Source: Linepithema humile (Eukaryota > Arthropoda > Insecta > Hymenoptera > Formicidae). Taken from it: a stretch of DNA of 64,000 bases. Numbering within the stretch: position 1 is the stretch's first letter; each line of letters opens with the position of its first letter. The stretch is from positions 26,666,764 through 26,730,763 of the forward strand of contig NC_090129.1 in assembly GCF_040581485.1 (NCBI RefSeq). The letters are read 5' to 3'. The translations under genes were made by a program, and so were the position numbers. Of the stretch, positions 40,921 to 50,738 are shown piece by piece. The notes under the pieces were generated by a model. The model searched no databases. It was not told where the DNA came from and saw only the letters and a program-made list of their open reading frames with translations.

Positions 40921-43173
40921 ATGAGAACCGTCATTGTGATCCTTTTTGTTTCGTTCGTACTCGCAGTCAACCTTCGAAGTGCCGAAAGTGTAAGTTGAAA
41001 AATATTGTTGAACTTATTTACACTACTCAACAGAATTCAGAAAAATCGAAAAATAAAATTAAAGATTTAAAAAAAATTGATTTCTTTATGTATTTGAAAG
41101 ATAAGCAAACGCAAAAATAATACTTTTTAATATGAAACAAATAAATTATTTTTTAATATCTAATATTTATTTTATATATTTGTAATATTTAATATTCAAC
41201 ATGCATATACTGCTCAAGACAAGAAAAAAATCACTCTTGTAAATTATTTCACAAATTGATTCAAATGTCCTCGATTAAAAACATTAAAATAACTATACAT
41301 AGTGTACCAGACCGGACGCATTGTACTGAAATGGCTTTGGAATTTGAAAATTTGGAACAATGAAATGGCTTCAAAAATTTGGAACAATTTGATTGATCAA
41401 TTTCAAATGCTTTTCATTTAAAAACTATTATAGCCTCTACATTTCGGTATTAGGACTTTCATCTCAAAATAATCTCAAGAATGTGCCATTTCAGTACAGT
41501 ATACGCGCGTTTACAACCTACTTACCTACCCTGTATATACATACATATGTAACATCAAACATGTTAAAATTTTATACTACCATATTTAGAAAGATATGCT
41601 CACTTTATATCATATGTAAAAGTAGATTTGTTGATGCACTTATGCTATAATTTGTAATAGAAAAAGGCACTAATATTTGTTGTCTCCTCGTCACTAAGGG
41701 ATTTGTATTTCTACAGAGAAGAATGACCTTCGAAGAAATCAAGGAAGCTTTGCAGCCAGTCAAGAAACATTGCATCGAGAGAGTGGGAACTGATATAAGT
41801 GCGTAATAATAAGAAACTAGATCGTTGCGTTATCTTGTATACTGTGTATACTGTTTGCTAGAGAATTAGAACGCCCCTAAATTTTGATATACTAATATAT
41901 GTATATTATCAAACTTTCAAGAAAAATTTACAAAAACCTGATAGTATGTCTTTAATATTTAATTAATATTTGAATCTATTCATTTCATATTAAAAAAATA
42001 GCATATTTCTCCTAAAATTTAAAGTTGTTAGTCTCAAACTGTGGATGTTTCTTAAAATAAAATGAGTATCATGTGTTATCATTAAGCGAACATTAAAGAT
42101 ATTTCACATTATATGCAGATAGCTTATAAAAAAAGTGTAATGTACACAAGTGTAATATATAAGTTTCTAATATTATTTTGCTTAGAGTTGATCGATAACG
42201 CAAACAAAGGTAAATTCGTGCCTGACCGAAAGTTGCAGTGTTACTACAAGTGTATGCTATTGAACACAAAAGCTGTAAGTAAAATAATTCAGTAATTTTC
42301 TATGAACACGATAATGTTGCATTTTAAAACTAAATGACCGAAGAGAGAAAGCAAAAACAATTTGTATTTGCAATATAAATTATCGCTGATTATGGCTGCC
42401 TAAATTATACTTTTTTTTTCTTTACTTACTCTGTCCGTGTCGTAATACCACCCTTTGTAGAAATTTGTACAAGAATTTTAAAAATTTACACAAGAAACTT
42501 TGTATTTAATAAAAATTAATTTTTCTAAAAAACTTATTTTACGCGATTTATTCACCGATAATTTTGATAATTATTTAAAAAAACATACATAAACTCTATT
42601 TTTCCTTTTCATTCCAGATGAAAGATGATAAAATAATCGAGCAAGCATTCAAGAACAATGTAAAGCTTTTATTATTGGAGCAATTTGTAGAACCTGTCAC
42701 AAAAGCGATAGATCATTGTCGTCCAATTGGTAAGTAAAACCAAAATAATTTTTTAAATAAAATATTTTTCATATAAAAAATAAAATAAAATATTTCAAAA
42801 TGTTCTTTGCTACATTTCGTAAAATGTAATTTGATTTTTATTTATTTATTTATAGCCATGAAACCATTGGAAGGATGTGAGTTAGCATACGAATTAGCCA
42901 AGTGCTACTACGAATATGATCCATCGGTAATGCAAATAACAATAATTTCACAAGTCTCTCTTCTCATGACAATAATAAAAGATTGCAATTTTAAACATTA
43001 AAATTGAAAAAAGATAGCATCAACAAATTTTTTAACTATAAGTTAATATTATAAATTAATTCAAAATTAGACCAAAGTAGAGCAATACGATAGAATTTAA
43101 TTTAAGTTCTGTTTGTCATACTTTATAATCTTAAACATTTATTTCGTTTTTGCAGCTTGTATTTTACCCGTAA
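40921..43173 (+). CDS. Odorant-binding protein, classic six-cysteine type (OBP-2), with an extra terminal intron
   Basis: Six exons: 40921-40989, 41717-41798, 42186-42274, 42618-42729, 42856-42926 and 43156-43173, with phases 0, 1, 0, 1, 0. They join to 146 residues. Exon 1 is a 23-residue signal peptide (hydrophobic core VIVILFVSFVLAV). Cysteines lie at 42, 69, 73, 114, 125 and 134, with gaps 26, 3, 40, 10 and 8, so all three OBP disulfides are expected. The upstream TATTTAAA is at 40716-40723. The last exon is only 18 bases (LVFYP and stop). It completes a tail, DPS-LVFYP, matching DPNHFFFP of OBP-1, where the same stretch is uninterrupted. The fifth intron therefore looks like a lineage-specific gain. 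If that intron were retained, the protein would run on about 25 residues past DPS. The upstream open frame has no ATG before 40921. The likely role is a secreted hydrophobic-ligand carrier; the ligand is unknown. Confidence 0.92.
41322..41498. mobile_element. Short palindromic MITE in OBP-2 intron 1
   Basis: A 177-bp sequence with 14-base inverted ends, TGTACTGAAATGGC and GCCATTTCAGTACA. No clear target duplication. Confidence 0.5.
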
Positions 43174-43477
43174 AGATGTTTCTCTCGATATATGTATACG
43201 TAGATGAAAAACGATTTTGGCTTATCTCGTCGAATAACATGAAGAGTCAAGTAACAATCATTTCAACATGAGTGCGCATTGCATTCTAAAATTAAAAAGA
43301 ATTGTCCTAAATATACGAAATATATATTAATTATACAAATGTTAATATGTTTTCACTTTTTATACTACTTTTAATCATTTTCCCGAAAAACTTTTCTTCG
43401 TATTATCTCGATTCAAACATATTTCATAATGCTCTGTTTTAGAAACGTTAACATTTGCCGTTTTAAACACGTCTTAA

Positions 43478-44281
43478 CCAGTTGAGTGGTAATGTATCAT
43501 ATATGTACAAAAAAAAGTGCCAAACGTGGTAATATATCATATATGTACATTTCTAAATAACTCCACTAATTTTCAACAAATTTGCATAAAACTTGATATC
43601 CTAAGGTTTTTTGGGCTTCGAATCTTGTTGTCAAAATTGCAAAATTCAAAATGGCGGATCCAATATGGCAATTGTTAATTGTTAAAAGACTAAAATATTG
43701 AAGTTAGGTAAAATATGTATAAGACCTTATTTGTAGAGCTTTTTATGAGCTTTATTTTTTGTTTGACAACTTTTTCCGTACAATGAATGCTTTCTGAAAT
43801 AATTAACAAAAACAATTTTATTTTTGAACCTTTGAGGGGGGCTGGGGAGCGGAGGGGGCATTTGCGCCAAAAATCCATTTGAGAATATTATTTACTAGAT
43901 AAAATAAGTATTTAGGCTGAATATAAGTCAAATCGGAGGTGATAGCTTTTTGGAAGTCCACCCCCCTTTTTTGATCCACCTCCACTTTTGACTGGAAAGT
44001 CGTAGTAAACATTTTCAAAAATCATTGTTTTTGTCTTGAAACGCCCTTTCAAATGATCCCCACTCGACCTATAGTGCCATTTAACATTTTCCACCCCTAT
44101 TCTTTCCCCCCCCCCGCCCCCAGGGCGTGTGGGGGGGGGGGGGGGGGGAGATCCACACCCATTCCGAAAAGTTGCTTTTTCGAAAACTTTGAACCCATGT
44201 TTCACTGTTTTTCGATATTTTAACTTTTGGCTCTTACCACTTTTGGCACAAATCTTTCGAAAAAGTCTACCACCCAACTGG
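43478..44281. mobile_element. TTAA-flanked (piggyBac-like) MITE between OBP-2 and OBP-3
   Basis: TTAA at both borders (43474-43477 and 44282-44285) flanks inverted ends CCAGTTGAGTGGTA and TACCACCCAACTGG. The 804-bp interior has C-runs and a G-run and no convincing protein. Confidence 0.65.
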
Positions 44282-44569
44282 TTAAACTCGTTTTAAACGT
44301 TTCTGTGTTATAATATAATATAATTTAATATATTTAGATATATTATAACACGATACTTAATTATTGAAAATTTATAGAAAAGATATATAATTGGGAATGA
44401 CTTACCAGATATTCACGTTCTTATCTTAACATTTTGAATACGCAACATCACCAGAAAACTTGAATCCTGTAAACAAAAAATTCATAAAATAAGAATGCAA
44501 TCGAAATAAGTAAAAGTCATATACGTATACGGTTAGGCATTGTTAAATCTCACCGCTAACATTTTCCCC

Positions 44570-44982
44570 ATATTTTTTTGTGCAAAAAAAGTACATTATC
44601 TTTTTATTCAGATCCCCTTATTTGACTCCCTTATTTGACAACCACACACACAAACACATATACATACATACAGATTACATTACTATGCTTACTCTTATCC
44701 ACGATATAAATCATCTAAAATATAAATGATAACTTAGTTAAAGCAGCAATTACATGTGTTTGTACAAAATTCAACAATGTCATTGTGCCCTTGAATTACT
44801 ATCGACAGTAAAAAAAGGCATCGTTGTACTGATGTTATCGATTAAAACTTCTTAACATGTGCGGTGTATGGACATGTTGAGAAATTTTAATACAAGTTAA
44901 AAAGTTTTTAGCAAAATTATTAATATTTTTTAAAGTACTTGAAAAATAAGAGAGTAAAAAAGCTGACGTGCTCGCTACCTGT
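44570..44982 (+). pseudogene. Decayed copy of the OBP-3 promoter and first exon (upstream relic)
   Basis: This stretch repeats the OBP-3 upstream region: the TTATTTGACAA block, ATAAATCATCTAAAATATAAAT, TTTGTACAAAATT and AACAATGTCATTGT occur in the same order and spacing. At 44940-44982 a match to exon 1 remains (GTGCTCGCT), but the start ATG reads ATA, the TATA box reads AGTAAAAAAA, and no GT donor or later exons follow. I read it as the stump of an extra gene copy or a promoter duplication that never had a body. Confidence 0.6.
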
Positions 44983-45210
44983 ACATGTATATACTATCTC
45001 TTTCTCGATACTTTTTGCGAAAAAAGGAAACATTTCTCAGTTTAATTCAAATCTCCCTTATTTGACAATCAAATGACGCAATTATTATTTCTTCTCTTAT
45101 ACACGACATGAATTATCTAAAATATAAATCATAACTGAGCTACGATTACAATCAGCAAACGTTTGTACAAAATTAACAATGTCATTGTACCACCGAACCA
45201 TTATCAGCAG

Positions 45211-45244
45211 TATAAAGAGAATGAGTGTGGTGATACGAATGTCA
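45211..45244 (+). promoter_or_regulatory. Core promoter of OBP-3
   Basis: TATAAAGA at 45211-45218 is followed 33 bases on by TCACAG (A at 45244), an initiator-like start. The same promoter block is present, without an intact TATA box, upstream at 44.6-45.0 kb and downstream at 47.3-47.6 kb. Confidence 0.5.
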
Positions 45245-45301
45245 CAGTACAAGTTAACAAGTGCTTTGCAACATTCGTCGTATCTCTTTGAGTACTCAAA
45301 A

Positions 45302-46830
45302 ATGAAAACCAGCGGAATGAAGACTATTGTGCTCGCTGCATGGTTGCTAGTCATCGTAAGTACAATAAATAATCCTTTCTTAATTAAATTATTAAAAATA
45401 TAATAATATAAAAGTGAATATAAGATATTAATGCTTAAATTACTGTACGTGCGGTTTCCTATACCTGCCTTCCTATACCAAATCTTGAATTAGGAATTTA
45501 TTATTATAGTATCGTTATTATTATAGTATTAATTATTGATTATCGATATCGTAATTGCATTTGATTATATTGTCGAATATATTTTTATATATTTAAGAGT
45601 AATCAATTTTTATTTGTTTATTTATTTTAGGGAGAAGTTTACGCCGTAAACGATGAAATAGTACAAAGCTTCAATGATCATTTGACAAAGTGTGAAGAAG
45701 AACTAGGAAAATCGCTAATTGCACCAAGTATTGTTTTTTCTGTTAAATAAAGAGATTTTATTTCTTTATTCAAAAATTAAATTCATAATATTACAATATT
45801 TCTATATGATATCTGCATTTGTCGAAAAAGAACTTTTGATTCATATCTTGATTAGTATTTTAATCAAAAGAAACTTACATGAGTATTTATAATGATAATG
45901 ATAAAAATGTCGTTAAAATAAATAAACAATAATATAAATTTGCAATTGCATTATAAAATTCATAGTTTATACGTTACAGAGGAGCTTAGACCTGATGTGA
46001 TTCATTGTGCATTGAAAAAGCACGGAACAGTACGTGTATTTATACAAATAAATTTATTATTACTCAATTAAATAAGAAAGTTAGTTTTTATATTAATAGA
46101 AAATATAATTATAAAATAGAATTATAAGATATTAATTTTCTGTTTTACAAGTGCGTACAGCACGTAAGCCGCAGCTAGTTGAATTCATCTGTAATAAATA
46201 TACATTCCTATATTTTTCTCGATAATAAGCAGTTTATCAATTTTAGATCGACGAACAGAATGTGTTCGATACGAATAAGAGTTTTACAGCAAATTGTAAT
46301 GGTCTTGTCTCAGATCGAGCCGCAGAAGTGCAGTGCAAAACAATTCTTACCAGCTGCATCAAAATAGGTTATATATAATTTATTTATGTTATTTCTCTTC
46401 CCTATAAAATTTCATCAGTCATGACGAGTATAATTTTGTGTTTCCAAATTTCACAATACCAAATTTCCTAATAATTTGCTTAATAATTAATACTTGTCAA
46501 TTATTGATATAAATTTGTGAATCAAAAATAATTAAAACATATTTATTTTTTAAGCGCGTCAAAATTTTCCACAGACATAATTATATATTGTCATTTGACA
46601 ATTTTATCTGAATCTCTACATTTATAAAAAATAAAAACAAATTAATATAAAATAATGTACGTTAAAATGGCACGACATTCTAAAATGAGATACAACTTTT
46701 ATACACTTTGTTTCTTGTTGCAGGATTTCAATACTCAGAAAGTACCTATGACACGGCTTTGAATATTATAAAGTGCGCAGTGATCAAAGGTATAATGTCA
46801 TTCATGCTTGGCTACCCAATAATTATGTAA
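45302..46830 (+). CDS. Odorant-binding protein, C-minus type with added cysteines (OBP-3)
   Basis: Five exons: 45302-45355, 45631-45727, 45980-46029, 46247-46367 and 46724-46830, phases 0, 1, 0, 1, giving 142 residues. The start is a signal peptide with core MKTIVLAAWLLVI; a second in-frame Met lies at residue 6. Aligned by exon with its neighbours, C1 is residue 39, C3 is 60, C4 is 104 and C6 is 125. The C2 position holds Asp56 and the C5 position holds Tyr116, so the C2-C5 disulfide is gone, the definition of a C-minus OBP. Two additional cysteines, 84 and 97, could form a replacement bond. Exon 3 encodes only 16 whole codons against 29-30 in OBP-1 and OBP-2, removing about 13 residues before C3. 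The tail after C6 is longer and hydrophobic (IMSFMLGYPIIM). A TATA box is at 45211 and an AATAAA at 46925-46930. The frame is open throughout, so it is probably functional, but the short exon 3 leaves some doubt. Confidence 0.8.
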
Positions 46831-47269
46831 AAAATGTAATTATGATATAATTCTGATTTAACACATTTCCTTTGAGCTGCAAATTTTTTAGTTAATCTTG
46901 AATCTTGAATCTTGCGCCACGTGCAATAAAGGCTTCGATGAATTTTTTGTGTCATAAATTGAAATTTGCAAATTTAGTGAAAATGTTTTCATAATATTAC
47001 AAAAAAAATCAATTATGTAAATTCTGAAGTCTAAATTCAGTTGTGTAAATCCAAAAATGCAAATTTAACTGTATAAATTCAGCTATATAAACTTCGACAC
47101 TAAAGCAAATAGTAAGAATATACGTTTTTATATTTTATTTTTCTATTTTCTTTACATAAATGGTATAAATATTTTTAAATAAAGAAAATACCTCTAATTT
47201 CTAAAAGGATATTTTGCATTTTCTCACACATTTATTTCTTTTTCAAAAGTTTAATTTAAAAAAAATTAA

Positions 47270-47602
47270 CATTTCTTAAAACGATCTATTATAGATCTTT
47301 TTATTTGATAATCAAATTATATCGTTCCTAGTCTCATCCATGATATAAATCACCTGGGATGTAAATCATAGTTAACGAACTCGTTTAGGAGACAATCACG
47401 GTATATATGTTTTTACAAAATTTATCGATGTTAGTGTGTTATCAAACTACTAGCTTTCAGACACGTATATACCTTACGCGTCTAAAATACAGATACGTTT
47501 TACAAAAAATTTTTTTTGTAACGCGATTAGTATTTTTTTAAATTCGAAAAATATAAAGATGGCATAATAAAAGCTCTCGCTGCGTGTTTGCTGATCGCTG
47601 TA
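47270..47602 (+). pseudogene. Decayed copy of the OBP-3 promoter and first exon (downstream relic)
   Basis: Downstream of OBP-3 the same promoter block recurs (TTATTTGATAATCAAAT, GATATAAATCACCTGGGATG, TTTTTACAAAATTTATCGATG). It is followed at 47562-47602 by a first-exon remnant resembling the signal-peptide exon (GCTCTCGCTGCGTGTTTGCT) and ending at an intact GTAAGT donor. The reading frame is broken by TAA right after the only ATG. No later exons were found, and a transposon lies just past the donor. This is a dead OBP gene of which only the 5' end survives. Confidence 0.65.
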
Positions 47603-47622
47603 AGTATATCGATGCAACGTAT

Positions 47623-47654
47623 CAGTTGTTCTCAACCAATTTAATACTATAATA

Positions 47655-47687
<33 letters not shown>

Positions 47688-48669
47688 GTGTTTCATTTTA
47701 ATCTAGCCAGGCGAATATTTCAAACGCTGTTGAGTTTAGAGAAAAATGTTTCAGACAAAAGTTGTAGGGTTCGAAGGGGAACACAAGATGGTGGGCTTGA
47801 GTTTTTGATGAAGGTAAAATTGAGGGTTGAAGGTCATATAAAGGTCAACTTTGTTTTTTTTTAATGAAATGTAGTATTTTTCATTGCATATTCTGAAAGA
47901 ACATAAAATTCTGCATTAAAATTGTCTGACACGTTTGTCATAAAAATCCATAATTTTTTAGGAAATTTAGCAAATTTAGCAACCCCGAAAGTGAGAGGCA
48001 AGGGGACTCACGTAAATCAAGCACCCCGATGGAATCAGATTTTCGTCACGTCCACGCCGTTGATTCCGGGTAACTCTAAGAACGAGAAATGTTCATGAAC
48101 ATGTACAAATTGATGCATGATTCTCTTTACAAAAAACAAACATTTTTTCTTTAATTGCTAAATTTCCTAAAAAATTATGGATTTTCATGAAAAACGTGTC
48201 AGACAATTTTAATGCAGAATTTTATGTTCTTTCAGAATATGCAATGAAAAATACTACATTTCATTTAAAAAAACAAAGTTGACCTTCATATGACCTTCAA
48301 TTTTACCTTCATCAAAAACTCAAGCCCACCATCTTGTGTCCCCCTCCGAACCCTACAACTTTTGTCTGAAACATTTTTCTCTAAACTCAACAGCGTTTGA
48401 AATATTCGCCTGGCTAGATTAAAATAAAACACACTGTGTGTGTATATATATATATTCAGTATATATATTCATTCACATTGAAAGATTTGATTATCCTAGA
48501 ATATAAACTGTTTAAGTTTAAATATAATTAAGTACTAATGTGATATTGATAAATTCAAATTTCATGATTTATATGATATACATACAAAGTAAATGTGCAT
48601 AATTAATATATTTAAAGGCTATTTTATTTCATAATTTTGTATGGGTATTAAATTGGTTGAGAACAACTG
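47623..48669. mobile_element. hAT-like MITE carrying a nested palindromic element
   Basis: Perfect 25-bp inverted ends start CAGTTGTTCTCAACC, the CAG...TTCTCAACC form typical of hAT elements. A second palindromic element occupies most of the interior. The insertion lies 20 bp past the donor of the downstream OBP-3 relic. No clear 8-bp duplication survives. Confidence 0.65.
47687..48435. mobile_element. Nested foldback element
   Basis: Arms of about 300 bp are inverted copies (left AATCTAGCCAGGCGAATATT, right its complement). They enclose about 120 bp of unique GC-richer centre (47970-48090). Set in a TA-rich tract within the hAT-like element. Confidence 0.7.
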
Positions 48670-50400
48670 ATATATATACATATAACGTGGAAAAAAACAG
48701 TGCAAAAAAATCGTTGGTCCGTGTATTGATCAACAGGTAATACATATCCCAAATAGTCAAATATTAACAATATTGGTAGCAAACTCAATCAAAAATTTGC
48801 TGTCAATCTGTGCCAACATAGTTAACATTTTGCTTACTAACAATAAGTATATTTCATACAAATCTCCTCTTCTGTTTAGAAGATCTGCTATTTCTTTGTA
48901 ACAATTTTCTTTTTTACGATTTCAACATCAAGAAAAGCTGAACAAATAATCTTTTTGTGCTAAGATCACTTTAAAAACTTCTTACCGTGTTTTCCATTCT
49001 TTTTCCGTACTTTCCTTTCATTTTCCATTCCTTTTCTTTTTTTTTCTACGTATCTTTATATTTTCTCCCAAATATTTAAGAGATAGTACATCTACTATAT
49101 CTGAACGCCAGCTCATGAATAAGCGAAGCAACCTTAGGCATTGTGAATTATTTAGCGTCGCGACGGTGATAAAGCGTAACGTTTTAACAGCCAGTCTTTC
49201 CAAACGCACGTATACATTCGCAATATATAAGGACCACGTGTCTATCAGCGTGTTTGTGTGTGTGTAAAAGCGAAGCAAGATCGCGTAAACGACTCACGTC
49301 GCCGGTTATAATAGTAGTCCGGTAATGGAGGAAGTTAGCTTGTATATGCAGCGTCGCATAAAGTTATAGCCAAACGGAACAAGGGTTGAAACAAGAAATT
49401 ATAGAAGATGACATTCTAGATACTATGGCAAATAATCGGTTTTAAGAGCAATTTTCCTAAAGCGAACGTTCTTCTTGAGTTAAAAAATCAAAATGATTTA
49501 CTTGTGATAATTTTCACAATTTCCAAATTTGAAAAATTACAAATTTTCAAATTTTTATTAAAATTCTCAGATATAAAAATTGTCTCAAAGGTTTTATGAA
49601 AATTTAAATAAAAATAGAAAATAAAAATAAAATAATATGTAAAAGAACTTGTTTCTAAAAACAATATAATGTATAAAAAAGTACTTATAAATTATTCCAA
49701 AAGTAAATTTATGACAAATATTAATTCAAATTATTCTATTTGATACACTACAATTGCATTTACTAAAATCATATAAAATAAAGTCACATATATCAAAGAA
49801 ATAACACTTTTGTGTTAGAAAAAGAATCAATCGCTTACATCGTAGATACATATATGTGTCATCTGTATCTCTAGTTATATTTTATTATCCAGTTCCGAAG
49901 CCGACAACAAGGCCAAAAAAATTTCGCTTTTGCAGAAACTATTTGCCGTTAAGTATAATCAAAAGAAAAATCAAACTAAATCCTAACATTGTGTGTATCT
50001 ATTACGTGTTATAACAAGACCATACTTCAGCAACCTTGAATAGTTGCCGTAATTCTCGTCATTATTTTTATCATTTATCATCGTAATTTGCCGCCATCAC
50101 TTTTATCGCTTATGATCTCATCGTAATTCGCTATTATTGTTTTTCAATTTGCTATTGATTGTGTGCTTGTTGAATCTGAAGAATATTCTTTAACAATCGA
50201 ATGCTTTTTTCTATTTAAAATACATTTTATATTTATATATAAATTTTTATATTATATAATATTTATATTATTTATATAATACTTGTATCAATTTTTGCTA
50301 CCGCTTGTTAAGCTTTCTGAACAATAACTCTATACATATAGGTACAATTAGTGTGTTTTTTCTGAATAGAAGTTGAAGTGAATGTTATATATACATATAT
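48670..50400. other. Spacer between the OBP-3 relic and OBP-4
   Basis: No OBP exon remnants recognised. A GC-richer block at 49080-49400 has no supported frame. Confidence 0.4.
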
Positions 50401-50738
50401 ATAGACGAACACCTAATTTGCACACATACACATATGAGCACCAAACAATTGTAATATTGCGGCACTGTGATATCGCAACGCCATCGAAACTTATGCAAAT
50501 CTGATATGTGAGCCAATTATACTACTCGCGCTTCCGCAAATCCGCGCACATACACATAATCGTACATGTACACAGATACAGTATTGTCTTTCGCATATCA
50601 GTGACGTAAGATCATATAGAACGGTGTGGGACGACAATATAAATATGCGCCATAGTATACGTTCAGTTTACTTGCGTCCAGTTGGTGGATTAACTTTATA
50701 CAAGTTGTTCGTTTGCGGCATTAAAGTAATACAGGAAA
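50400..50738 (+). promoter_or_regulatory. Promoter block shared by OBP-4 and OBP-5
   Basis: About 300 bases upstream of OBP-4 align in order with 54480-54784 upstream of OBP-5. Shared words include CAAACAATTG, TTGCGG, AATTATACTACTCG, ACTTCCGCA, AATTGTCTTT, TATAAATATG and ACGTTCAGTT. This shows that the tandem duplication included the promoter and that parts of it are still conserved. Confidence 0.7.
50638..50667 (+). promoter_or_regulatory. Core promoter of OBP-4
   Basis: TATAAATA at 50638-50645 is followed 27 bases later by GTTCAGTT, an arthropod TCAGT initiator (A at 50665). The same TATA and initiator words occur in the OBP-5 promoter, supporting their use. Confidence 0.65.

Noticed and set aside
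43912..44277. 121-codon minus-strand frame with a Pro/Gly run
   Set aside because: Lies wholly inside the TTAA-flanked element and spans its homopolymer G/C tract.
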